A stretch of DNA of 64,000 nt from CAZCDS01 sp964497585 (GTDB lineage Bacteria > Desulfobacterota > Desulfomonilia > Desulfomonilales > Desulfomonilaceae): positions 310,001-374,000 of the forward strand of contig CAZCDS010000001.1 of assembly GCA_964497585.1 (NCBI GenBank). Reading direction: 5' to 3'. How positions within the stretch are numbered: the stretch's first letter is position 1; every line of letters starts with the position of its first letter. Both the position numbers and the translations under genes were made by a program. Positions 17,608-25,440 of the stretch are shown piece after piece. The notes under the pieces were generated by a model that had not been told where the DNA came from, did no database searches, and worked only from the letters and a program-made list of their open reading frames with translations.

Positions 17608-19977
17608 CTACTCCGTTTTGAGGTCAGCAAACGTTACTCCTGCACCCCCGAGATGGATGTCCGCTTCATGCAGGCCCTTCACCAGCGCGTGGCTCGAGAA
17701 ATGGTCCCAGATGGCCTGTTTCAATCGACCGGTTCCTTTCCCGTGAATGATGCTCAGGGATGTCAATCCGGCGAGGACAGCCTCATCAATGGCTTTTTCT
17801 ACAAGTGGAATAGCATCGTCAGCTCTCTGGCCGACGACGTTCACTTCGCGCCGAGCATTGACAAGGGGGATATCTACCCTAATCTGCTCTTGATTTGAAG
17901 CATTTTTTTTGCCAAACGGTCCTTCGATCAGTGTCAAGTCGTCGGCATCCGCTCTGATCTTCACCTTTCCGACGGACACCTCCACGTGACCTTTGTCCAA
18001 GATAGACCGAACAACTCCCTCTTTGCCGAGAGTTTCGACTCTAACTCGAGATCCTTGTTCCGGCATCCGCGGCTGAACGTCCAGCGGCGTTCCGAGACCC
18101 TCGGCGAGCCGGTCCCTGAGGTCTCTCAACTGCTCTCGGGGTGCCCGTTTGCTTACCTTCCTCTGTTTCACCGATCTTTGCAAGCTTGATATCTCTCTCT
18201 CAGCCTCCTTGACCAGTTCATGGGCCTTCTTGCGAAATTCCTGGACAACTTCTTCACGCTGCGCCTTGGTTTTCGCCAACTCCTCTTGCAGCTCCTTTTC
18301 CCGCTCTTCGAGAGCCTCTTGCAGGCGCTCAGTTTCCGAGATCCTCTCGCGCAGGCGCTCGATCAGCGAGGAACCTCCCCCCTCGCCGGTTGCCAAATAC
18401 CCTCTTGCCGCGGCCACTACAATGTCTGGCAGACCGATCATCTCTGCGGTAGCGATAGCATGGGACTCTCCAGGCAAATCGTAGAGTAGTTTGTACGTGG
18501 GTCTTAGGGTTTTCGGGTGAAACTCAACGCTCACGTTTTTGACGTCCGGTCGCCCCAATGCATAAGCCTTCAGGTGCGTCAGGTGGGTCGTCACGACAAC
18601 CCGCGTGCCTCGCCCTACCAGTTCATCCAGAATGCCCATGGCCAACGCAGCACCCTCCACCGGATCCGTCGCGCTGCCGAGCTCGTCGAGCAAAACCAGA
18701 TCGCCTTCGCCTGACACAGCCAATATGAATTTGATCCTCACCATGTGTCCCGAAAAGGTCGACACCTGGCTCCGTATGTTCTGTTCGTCGCCGATGTCGG
18801 CCATGATATGAGAGAAGGGGTTGATTCTCGTCCCTTCCGACGCGGGCAACATGATTGCACACCGTGTCATGAGAGGAAAAAGACCGGCTATTTTGAGCGC
18901 CACGGTCTTCCCTCCCATATTGGCTCCGCTAATGACCGTGGCCAGGGTGGAGGTCTCCTGAATGACGTCCATGGGAACCACCGGTTCTTCTCCGGCAGCA
19001 AGGAGCAAGGGGTGCCGTGCGCCAAGAATCCGGAAACCTCCTTCCACCAGTTCAGGGACTGTCCCTTCGGTCTGGATCGCGTAGAGTGCCCGTGCCTGGA
19101 AGGCATCCAGAAGGGCCACCATGGAATAGTCCCAGGCAATCTGCTCGAGCGATGATCGAATGCTGTCGGTTAATTGACTGAAAATGCGACGGATCTCTTC
19201 CCGCTCCTGATCCATGAGGGACGCCACTTCATTGTTGAATTCCACTACTTCGAGGGGCTCCACGTACACTGATGCGCCGCTCCGGGAATGGTCGTGGACG
19301 ATTCCCTCCAAGAGCCCCTTGAACTCGGGCCTGAGCAGTATCACATATCGGTCGCCGCGCAGCGTCACGAAGTCTTCTTGAACGATCCTGGAGAGGTCCC
19401 GATCATGAACGATGCCCTCCAGCACTCTGTTGATGCGCGAGCGTGCCGATCGAGATCGCTCACGGAGCCGTTGCAGCTCGGGACTCGCTGAGGAGCGCAC
19501 CAGTCCATGCTCATCCAGGACACCGCCAATACGACGGGCGAGTTCCTGCAGAGGGATCAGCTGCCGCCCCATCTCTGAAAGCTGTTCGAACCGCGGTTCG
19601 ATGCCGGTCAGCCGATTTCGGAGGAGCTGCGCTGTGGACAGGAAATCACGCATGCCCAGGATCTCTTCCGCGTCTAATACCGTGGCTGGATGCTCGAGCC
19701 TGTCAAAAATTCCTTCCAGGGGAATGAGCCCGCCCAGATTTAAGGCCCCGTGAAGACCCACGAATTCTCGAAGCTCCGAAACCAGATCCAGATTCTTTCG
19801 GATTTTCCTCAGCTCGGTTTCCGGCTCAGTGCCCAGGACGTGGTTCCTCCCCGGATCGGAGGCCGCGTAGCGGGCCACCTCCTCAAGAACACCCATCAAT
19901 TCGAGGGCATTCATGCTTTCGACCGCGACACGGTCGGTCAGGTTTTCGCTCGTGACTGGATCCTCTGTACGAATCAT
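17608..19977 (-). CDS. mutS2: Endonuclease MutS2
   Basis: This MutS-homologous ATPase has a C-terminal Smr nuclease domain; family members suppress homologous recombination or split collided ribosomes. It has 789 residues. The clamp and lever region contains VYVEPLEVVEFNNEV, the ATPase has the P-loop SGANMGGKTVALK, then VLLDELGSATDP (Walker B) and VVTTHLTHLKAYA. A long charged coiled coil follows (about 515-625). The Smr domain holds VDIPLVNARREVNVVGQRA and LSIIHGKGTGRLKQAIWDHF, the active HGKGTG loop. The start is uncertain: the next ATG, 21 codons later (MNALELMGVLEE), resembles the usual family N-terminus, and neither has a strong ribosome-binding site. Confidence 0.95.
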   Translation of the reverse strand: MIRTEDPVTSENLTDRVAVESMNALELMGVLEEVARYAASDPGRNHVLGTEPETELRKIRKNLDLVSELREFVGLHGALNLGGLIPLEGIFDRLEHPATVLDAEEILGMRDFLSTAQLLRNRLTGIEPRFEQLSEMGRQLIPLQELARRIGGVLDEHGLVRSSASPELQRLRERSRSARSRINRVLEGIVHDRDLSRIVQEDFVTLRGDRYVILLRPEFKGLLEGIVHDHSRSGASVYVEPLEVVEFNNEVASLMDQEREEIRRIFSQLTDSIRSSLEQIAWDYSMVALLDAFQARALYAIQTEGTVPELVEGGFRILGARHPLLLAAGEEPVVPMDVIQETSTLATVISGANMGGKTVALKIAGLFPLMTRCAIMLPASEGTRINPFSHIMADIGDEQNIRSQVSTFSGHMVRIKFILAVSGEGDLVLLDELGSATDPVEGAALAMGILDELVGRGTRVVVTTHLTHLKAYALGRPDVKNVSVEFHPKTLRPTYKLLYDLPGESHAIATAEMIGLPDIVVAAARGYLATGEGGGSSLIERLRERISETERLQEALEEREKELQEELAKTKAQREEVVQEFRKKAHELVKEAEREISSLQRSVKQRKVSKRAPREQLRDLRDRLAEGLGTPLDVQPRMPEQGSRVRVETLGKEGVVRSILDKGHVEVSVGKVKIRADADDLTLIEGPFGKKNASNQEQIRVDIPLVNARREVNVVGQRADDAIPLVEKAIDEAVLAGLTSLSIIHGKGTGRLKQAIWDHFSSHALVKGLHEADIHLGGAGVTFADLKTE

Positions 19978-20312
19978 GGTCTTCGCCCGGCCACATGCCC
20001 GAATGAAGCAGTGGTGTCTCCAGGAATCAGGTGACGCACAAGTCTACGGGGCGATCGCGTCCAGCATGACTTCATCATTCTCATCGAATGAATGGGCCCG
20101 CACATCCACGCATTGAGGTATTCCGCGTGGTTCGGCATTCGAGGCGTGCTCCCTCACTAACGTGACAGTCCGGCGGTCCGGTTGGTTCCCCTTTGTCCGC
20201 TCCCGTCGCCAGGAGCGGTTCACGGATTCTTCCCGTTCGAGCTCGGTCACATGCAGCGCCCTGTGAAAAGGACCCAACGAAACCCTCGGTAAAGCGGGCT
20301 GCAATCTCCGTC
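19978..20312. other. Intergenic region between hisF and mutS2
   Basis: The stretch of 335 bases holds an 86-codon minus-strand open frame (20044-20304) that is Arg/Glu-rich and matches nothing I know. No terminator or clear promoter is visible. Confidence 0.35.
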
Positions 20313-21077
20313 TCAGGGTCTAACGGGAATGCCCTCTGACTTGAGGTATTCCTTGAGAGTCGGGATGGGAATCTCCCGGTAATGAAAAATGGAAGCGGCC
20401 AGGACGGCATCTGCATTGGCTTCTATGATAGCATCCTTGAGGTGCTCCGCTGTGCCCGCGCCACCTGAGGCTATGACGGGTATTCCCACCAAGTCCGTCA
20501 CGGCCCGGGTCATCGGGATATCATATCCGTCCTTGGTGCCGTCTGCGTCCATACTCGTCAAGAGAATCTCACCCGCGCCGAGCTGCTCTACCTTTCGTGC
20601 CCATTCAAGCAGGTCGATGCCGGTCATGGTTCGTCCACCATGTATGGAAATCTCAAACCCGGATGGCGTGTCGCCTGTCAGCTTGCCGTCGATTGCTACG
20701 ACGATGCACTGGCTTCCGAACCGGTATGCGGCCTCCTCAATGATCTCTGGATTCTGAACCGCAGCGGTGTTCAGAGACACTTTGTCCGCCCCGGCATTGA
20801 GAAGCTCCCGTATGTCGGCCGTGGTTCGGACTCCGCCGCCCACGGTCAAGGGCATGAAGACCTCTTCAGCCGTTCGTGCCACCACGTCGAGGATGATCTT
20901 TCGCTTCTCGTGAGACGCGGTGATGTCGAGAAAAACCAGCTCATCGGCTCGTTCCCGATCATAGGCACGGGCGTTCTCCACGGGGTCTCCCGCGTCCCGG
21001 AAGTTGACAAAATTGATACCCTTGACTACGCGCCCGTCCTTCACGTCAAGACAGGGGATTATTCTCTTAGCGAGCAT
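20313..21077 (-). CDS. hisF: Imidazole glycerol phosphate synthase, cyclase subunit HisF
   Basis: HisF joins PRFAR and ammonia from HisH to form imidazole glycerol phosphate and AICAR in histidine synthesis. The 254-residue protein has a complete (beta/alpha)8 barrel: MLAKRIIPCLDVKDGRVVKG with catalytic Asp11, TVGGGVRT, VVAIDGK (the second catalytic Asp), and ASGGAGTAEHL for phosphate binding. Its start overlaps the 3' end of hisA by 11 bases, showing translational coupling. HisH, its glutaminase partner, is not in the window. Confidence 0.97.
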   Translation of the reverse strand: MLAKRIIPCLDVKDGRVVKGINFVNFRDAGDPVENARAYDRERADELVFLDITASHEKRKIILDVVARTAEEVFMPLTVGGGVRTTADIRELLNAGADKVSLNTAAVQNPEIIEEAAYRFGSQCIVVAIDGKLTGDTPSGFEISIHGGRTMTGIDLLEWARKVEQLGAGEILLTSMDADGTKDGYDIPMTRAVTDLVGIPVIASGGAGTAEHLKDAIIEANADAVLAASIFHYREIPIPTLKEYLKSEGIPVRP

Positions 21078-21804
21078 TTGCTTTTTCTGTCAGCGCTATG
21101 GCATCAGCCAGATCTATCGCACCTTCGTACAGGGCTCTCCCCACAATTACACCGACGACTCCATCCTTTTCAAGAGGCAGTGCGCGTTCGATGTCTCCAA
21201 GCTCAGACACGCCGCCGGAGAGAATCACCGGGATGGAAGTGCTCTGGGCAAAGTGTTTTGTGGCCTCGATGTTCGGTCCTGCCATCATTCCGTCGCGTTC
21301 AATATCGGTGTAGATAAATGATGCCGCACCCGCTGATTCGAAGTACCGAGCCAATTCAGAGGCTTGAATATCTGTAGATTCGGTCCATCCTTCGACCGCA
21401 ACCCTTCCTGCGCTGGCATCAATGCCCACGGCTACCTTTCCGGGAAAACGAGTGATGAGCCCGTTGACAAGATTAGGGTCCTTTGCGGCGACCGTTCCGA
21501 GGATGACTTGCGCCACGCCGATGTCGAGGTAGAGTTTGACGGTGCGCTCGTCTCTGATCCCTCCCCCAACCTGAACGGGAATGCTTACGCGTTGCACGAT
21601 CTGCCTGATACTTCGCAGGTTTGCAGGACTTCCGCGTATCGATCCGTCCAGATCCACCACGTGGATGCGCGCCGCGCCGAACGTCTCCCAGGTGCGCGCC
21701 TGGTCAGCAGGGTCTTCGTTGAACACCGTAGATGTGTCCATTTTGCCCTGCCTGAGGCGGACGCATTTGCCGCCCTTGAGGTCAATGGCAGGAATGATGA
21801 TCAT
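21067..21804 (-). CDS. hisA: ProFAR isomerase HisA
   Basis: HisA (phosphoribosylformimino-5-aminoimidazole carboxamide ribotide isomerase) carries out the step just before HisF. The 245-residue barrel shares ancestry with HisF: MIIIPAIDLKGGKCVRL (catalytic Asp8), HVVDLDGS, VQVGGGIRD, YTDIERDGM (second Asp) and LSGGVSELGDI. A Rho-independent terminator lies between it and the upstream proline-rich gene. Expression therefore needs a promoter in the 30 bases after the terminator, or read-through. Confidence 0.97.
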   Translation of the reverse strand: MIIIPAIDLKGGKCVRLRQGKMDTSTVFNEDPADQARTWETFGAARIHVVDLDGSIRGSPANLRSIRQIVQRVSIPVQVGGGIRDERTVKLYLDIGVAQVILGTVAAKDPNLVNGLITRFPGKVAVGIDASAGRVAVEGWTESTDIQASELARYFESAGAASFIYTDIERDGMMAGPNIEATKHFAQSTSIPVILSGGVSELGDIERALPLEKDGVVGVIVGRALYEGAIDLADAIALTEKANAR

Positions 21805-21834
21805 GAACGTCCGATCTCTTTTCCCTGGGAAAAC

Positions 21835-21863
21835 AAAAAAGCCCCCTCTCGGGGGCTTTTCTT
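21835..21863 (-). terminator. Rho-independent terminator, usable in both directions
   Basis: GCCCCC (21841-21846), loop TCTC and GGGGGC (21851-21856) are flanked by A6 on one side and TTTTCTT on the other. Minus-strand transcripts of the proline-rich gene end here in a U-rich tail. It stands only about 30 bases before the hisA start. Confidence 0.85.
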
Positions 21864-21886
21864 ATCCATCTCAGCTTGCCCTTGGT

Positions 21887-22231
21887 TTAGTCTAGGGGAA
21901 GATAGTACACAAAGGGCGGCCAAGGAACGATGAACTTGCACATGGGAACCGCCACGGGGATGGGCGGAGGTACACACGGGTTCATCAGGGGGGGCGGCTT
22001 GGGCACCGGGTACTTCATCTTCACTGCGATAGTGGTCGTCAGCCTCGGAGGCTTGCACGCAGGAGCCTTCACCTTTACGGGGGGACCACAAGCAGGTCCT
22101 ACACAGGCAGGCGCAGCAGCCGGCATCACCGTCGGTACCGGAGCCGGGATCGCACCCGAATAGGTCCCGGCCCATGCCATGCCCGCCGCAGCGACCAGGA
22201 TGATCCCGAGAATTGCTAACTTTTTAACCAT
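21887..22231 (-). CDS. Small secreted proline/cysteine-rich protein A (unknown)
   Basis: The 114-residue protein has a clear signal peptide (MVKKLAILGIILVAAAGMAWAG). The mature part is about a quarter proline with cysteines in ACVGPACGPP, APACKPP, NPCVPPP and MCKF, and it ends in WPPFVYYLPLD. It has no known domain; the composition suggests an extended envelope or surface protein, perhaps disulfide-linked. The ribosome-binding leader GAAAGGAGGATGAGGGT before the ATG is almost identical to that of the next gene upstream. A -10 box (TATAAT) and a strong terminator frame it as its own unit. Confidence 0.7.
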   Translation of the reverse strand: MVKKLAILGIILVAAAGMAWAGTYSGAIPAPVPTVMPAAAPACVGPACGPPVKVKAPACKPPRLTTTIAVKMKYPVPKPPPLMNPCVPPPIPVAVPMCKFIVPWPPFVYYLPLD

Positions 22232-22257
22232 ACCCTCATCCTCCTTTCGACAAACTC

Positions 22258-22263
22258 ATTATA
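22258..22263 (-). promoter_or_regulatory. -10 element upstream of proline-rich gene A
   Basis: TATAAT on the minus strand lies about 27 bases before the ATG. No good -35 hexamer is seen at 16-18 bases, so this may be an activator-dependent or weak promoter. Confidence 0.4.
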
Positions 22264-22301
22264 TCGTGAGTATTTCTATCCTCTACGCTTGTCGGGCCAT
22301 C

Positions 22302-22793
22302 CTATTTCGTCACCTTGCAGGGCAGCGGCGGCGGCGGCGGCACAGGAACAGGGGCGCAGGGCGTCCTCACATAATTGGCCTTCACGTACACGCAGCGCGG
22401 CACCTTATGGGTCTTGCAGCACGGATCCTTGTAAGTCCAGTAGTGCTCGTTCTTGACCTCTACAACCGGAACCAGCCACTCGTAACGGCCAGGTGCCACA
22501 GGATGAGCCCATGTCTGGGGGTTGCCACCGAAAGCAAGCCGGGTGCGCGGCCACGCGATTCCTGCCAGGTAAGGAGCAACGACTCTAACTCTTCTGAGTT
22601 GGGCAGGAATCGGGCAAATCTGCTCTTTGACTATGGAATAACTGGTTTTGGCCGGTCCACACATAAGTGGGGGGCCGGGAGGGGGCGGCGGATACACACC
22701 TGGCGCAGCAGGCCCGCCGGCAAAAGAGATCACCGTGCTGGCACCGGCGAATGCGAGAACCAAAAGGCCCAGCAGTAAACAACGTTTAACCAT
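22302..22793 (-). CDS. Small secreted proline-rich protein B (unknown)
   Basis: The 163-residue protein has a signal peptide (MVKRCLLLGLLVLAFAGAS to FAGG). The mature N-terminus is PGVYPPPPPGPP, the middle is a folded-looking segment (RRVRVVAPYLAGIAWPRTRL, GRYEWLVPVVEVKNEHYWTY), and the end is cysteine/proline rich (DPCCKTHKVPRC, TPCAPVPVPPPPPLPCK). No family is recognised. It shares its start (MVK), leader sequence and overall design with protein A, 70 bases downstream. The two are probably a related pair of exported proteins expressed under the same translational signal. Confidence 0.7.
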   Translation of the reverse strand: MVKRCLLLGLLVLAFAGASTVISFAGGPAAPGVYPPPPPGPPLMCGPAKTSYSIVKEQICPIPAQLRRVRVVAPYLAGIAWPRTRLAFGGNPQTWAHPVAPGRYEWLVPVVEVKNEHYWTYKDPCCKTHKVPRCVYVKANYVRTPCAPVPVPPPPPLPCKVTK

Positions 22794-23305
22794 ACCCTCA
22801 ATCCTCCTTTCAAAAGTCCCTTACGATACTTTCGTCTGGAACCCTGTGAAAACATTCCCGGACAAAGTCCGATAGATTTCGGAATGTAATTCTCGTATCA
22901 AATCAAGTGTGCAATGTCAAGTTATTTTTTCCTGCCTCCGCCGCCGAGCCAACCCCGTCGGCGGAACCATAACTGCCATCGAAACAGATTTTGGTGCGGA
23001 GCATGACACTCTCCGCCTGCCGACACCAACGTCGGCCACTCCCAAATCATCAAATCCATTCAGTGGCTTATTCCTCGTTATCGTTTTTTAGCAGATGGCC
23101 CGATCCAAGTCAAGCTTTTTTTGCCGCGCGGGAGCTCTTGCTGCGCATTTCAAGCGCCCTTTCCAGGCGTGATTCAGCTCTGAGGTCTGAGCACCAGTCG
23201 GCCCGACGCTCTATGCCCGCAATCCAAGGCTTCGGTCCTGGTTCTTCGCCCGCGGGGGGTCGGTCTTCCAGGCGCAGGTGTCGCCCCTGCGCCCGCACGC
23301 AAGGG
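22794..23305. other. Intergenic region upstream of proline-rich gene B
   Basis: A TTGACA on the minus strand near 22915 could serve as the -35 of gene B, but its -10 partner is poor. A 62-codon minus-strand frame (23110-23298, GTG start, no ribosome-binding site) is not convincing. Nothing else was seen. Confidence 0.35.
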
Positions 23306-24058
23306 CTAGATCATCCCGTACCCACCGTCCACACAGAGGATCTGTCCCGTCACATAGTCCGAGTCTCCCGACGCGAAGAAAACGAAACTGGGACTAATGT
23401 CTTCCGCCTCTGCGAACCTTTTCAAGAGTATCCGGTTCATGTAGATCTCTGCAAGTTTCTCATCTTCCCGGATCTTCTTGGACATGTCGGTAGCCACGAT
23501 CCCAAGGGAAATCACGTTTGCACAGACATTGTAGCGTGCCAACTCCCTGGCTACGCTCTTCGTGAAACTCAGGATGCCCCCTTTTGCCGCTGAGTAATTC
23601 GCTTGTCCTACCGTTCCCACCAGACCGGCCACCGAGCTTACGTTGATGATTTTGCCGTAGTTTTGCTCCTTGAAATACTTGAAGGCTGCCTGGATGCACA
23701 GGAAGGGACCCTTCAGGTGCGCGTCGACCACCGCGTCCCACTGATCCTCAGACATCTTGTGCAGCATCGCCGGTCTGGTAAACCCCGCGTTGTTGACAAG
23801 AATGTCAAGCCGCCCGAAATTCTCCTTCGCTGCCTCCATCATGCGCTCAACGTCCGATTTCGCCGCGACGTTTGCGCGCACGGCAACGGATCTTCGCCCC
23901 ATTGACTGCAGCTCCTGCACGACCTCCTGCGCCGCGCTCTCATTGGACGTGTAGTTGACGAGGACGTCAGCCCCTTCCTTGCCGTACGCCAGTGCCACGC
24001 TGCGTCCAATCCCTCTGCTGCTACCGGTAACCACGGCAGCCCTTCCCGCCAATTTCAT
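23306..24058 (-). CDS. Short-chain dehydrogenase, 3-oxoacyl-ACP reductase (FabG) type
   Basis: This is a NAD(P)H-dependent oxidoreductase of the classical SDR family; members reduce 3-oxoacyl-ACP/CoA thioesters. The 250 residues show TGSSRGIGR (cofactor loop), NNAG at 89-92, and the catalytic Ser142, Tyr155 and Lys159 (NVSSVAGLVGTVGQANYSAAKGG). The C-terminus DYVTGQILCVDGGYGMI is typical. No fab operon surrounds it, so it may serve fatty-acid breakdown or polyhydroxyalkanoate-like metabolism rather than bulk synthesis. The acyl-CoA dehydrogenase 1.4 kb upstream on the same strand fits this, but the link is inference. Confidence 0.9.
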   Translation of the reverse strand: MKLAGRAAVVTGSSRGIGRSVALAYGKEGADVLVNYTSNESAAQEVVQELQSMGRRSVAVRANVAAKSDVERMMEAAKENFGRLDILVNNAGFTRPAMLHKMSEDQWDAVVDAHLKGPFLCIQAAFKYFKEQNYGKIINVSSVAGLVGTVGQANYSAAKGGILSFTKSVARELARYNVCANVISLGIVATDMSKKIREDEKLAEIYMNRILLKRFAEAEDISPSFVFFASGDSDYVTGQILCVDGGYGMI

Positions 24059-24269
24059 GGTTCCTCCTCACGTGCTCCGCGTCGGGGAGATGCGCTCACC
24101 CGAACGGGGTTCTTTTGATGAAACCCGTTTGATACCAGATAGTTAGTTTGGATGGCGATAAGTCTGAGCCACACCCTGTCCTCTCCGGGCCCCTTCGCGG
24201 AGTCGAAAGCGTGAGGCCCGATTCCGTTCGGCATGTCCCAAAGAATAAACTCTACCAGGGAGGGCGGGG

Positions 24270-24298
24270 AAAAAAAAGCCCCGAGTTCTGCTCGGGGC
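24270..24298 (-). terminator. Rho-independent terminator of the candidate small RNA
   Basis: GCCCCGAG (24278-24285) and CTCGGGGC (24291-24298) form an 8-bp stem with loop TTCTG. On the minus strand it is followed by eight U (24277-24270). There is no U-run on the other side, so it works only on minus-strand transcripts. Confidence 0.85.
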
Positions 24299-24420
24299 GT
24301 GAAAGGAGGTATGGATATGGGTTATTGTGTTCGGGTTTGAACCGCGCATCTCCCCGCACGGGCTGCCATGATACGGTTCGATGCCTAAAAGCGGTTCCGG
24401 TGATCACATAACCCCTAACC
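24270..24420 (-). ncRNA. Candidate structured small RNA with anti-Shine-Dalgarno segment
   Basis: No protein gene ends at the terminator above. The minus-strand RNA just before it folds into a long rod. GGGTTAT plus GTG (24414-24405) pairs with CAC plus ATAACCC (24328-24319). Inside, GAACCGC pairs with GCGGTTC, and GCATC with GATGC. Between rod and terminator is a single-stranded piece containing CCTCCTTTC (24309-24301). That is complementary to the GAAAGGAGG leaders of the two proline-rich genes at 22.2 and 22.8 kb. The shape (structured body, exposed pyrimidine-rich seed, terminator) suits a trans-acting small RNA. No strong promoter was found, so a processed 3' product of the cupin-regulator transcript is also possible. 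It is not tRNA, tmRNA or SRP RNA by my reading. Confidence 0.4.
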
Positions 24421-24713
24421 CGATTTGACAAAGCCATGCAAAAAAGGTTCCGATGTGAGTGAGAATAATTCACGGAAAGCCAATCGCTCGATTTAACACA
24501 GCTTTTTTTAGCTCGCGAGTCGGGCCCGACCATCGCTCTGTTGCGGAGGTTTACCGTATCTGGCCTACGCTCCGCTCTCGGATCAGCCCCGTCACACCGA
24601 GCGGCGAGGCTCCCTGGAAACGCCGGAATCCAATCTTCGGAGCCGATCCCACAGGATGTGGGCAGCCAAGACTCGACCCGTGATCCTCGTCCTACGACTC
24701 GGCTCCGACGCCA

Positions 24714-25256
24714 TCATGGGGCATACACCACAACGATCAGCTTCGATTTCTTGGTGCTGAGATTCTTCAACTGGTGACTGACGCCGGAGTTGAAATGGAG
24801 ACTCCCACCCTTCTTCAGGACGCTTACTCTCTCTCCCACGGTCAATTCGACTCGCCCTTCCAGAACGTAGACGAACTCTTCACCCTCATGTTTGTATTCT
24901 ACGTTCTCGTGGATTTTCTTGGGTTCGAGGGTAATCATGTATGCCCACAGGTGGTTGTCCTCTGCGCCGGGAGTAAGGGCCTGGTATGAGTAGGCCTTGG
25001 TCCGTTTCCTGTAGCTGCGTCGGCGCTCCTTTTTCGTATCATCGGCGAGGAGTGTCGAGCTGTCCACCGCCAGCGCTCTGGCGATACGAATGAGCGCGCC
25101 CACAGGCGGAGCGATCTTCCCCTCCTCAATACGTCGGATGTAATCGGTAGTATATCCGGCGTCTTGGGCGAGTTTCTCTATGTCCAACTTCTGTTTTTCC
25201 CTCATGGCGTGAATTCGTTCGCCAAGGCTGCCGGTTGGGGTTGTTTTCCTTGCCAT
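24714..25256 (-). CDS. XRE-family transcriptional regulator with cupin sensor domain
   Basis: The 180-residue protein has an N-terminal helix-turn-helix (residues about 12-65: IHAMREKQKLDIEKLAQDAGYTTDYIRRIEEGKIAP style) and a C-terminal cupin barrel (about 105-178: EYKHEGEEFVYVLEGRVELTVGERV, HFNSGVSHQLKN). Proteins of this type bind DNA and sense a small ligand in the cupin; known relatives include PuuR- and SutR-like regulators. An AGGAGT ribosome-binding site lies eight bases before the ATG. The following gene on this strand is FabG-like, separated by the candidate RNA and terminator, and the preceding one is the acyl-CoA dehydrogenase, so lipid-related regulation is a guess. Confidence 0.88.
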   Translation of the reverse strand: MARKTTPTGSLGERIHAMREKQKLDIEKLAQDAGYTTDYIRRIEEGKIAPPVGALIRIARALAVDSSTLLADDTKKERRRSYRKRTKAYSYQALTPGAEDNHLWAYMITLEPKKIHENVEYKHEGEEFVYVLEGRVELTVGERVSVLKKGGSLHFNSGVSHQLKNLSTKKSKLIVVVYAP

Positions 25257-25440
25257 GATCGTTACTCCTGAAATAAGTTAGACTGAAGCGATTGCCGACC
25301 GGACTGCCTGAACCCTCCGTGCACCACCTCAGCCTAAACGGCGTCTGTGCGGGGGGTGGAAATTGGGGACGCCGGCAGTCCGCGTGTCTCCGACGAGCGC
25401 GTCAAACGGGGAGCGACCGGCAGACAACGCGGACGAACGG

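Noticed and set aside
20044..20304. 86-codon frame between hisF and mutS2
   Set aside because: Arg/Glu-rich low-information sequence without ribosome-binding site or recognisable domain.
23110..23298. 62-codon frame after the FabG-like gene
   Set aside because: GTG start with no ribosome-binding site; composition typical of random GC-rich frames.
24319..24414. tRNA on either strand, because of 7-base acceptor-like arms and a GGTTCAAACC run
   Set aside because: The T-arm-like run does not lie next to the acceptor strand and no D-arm or anticodon arm can be drawn; a rod-shaped RNA fits better.
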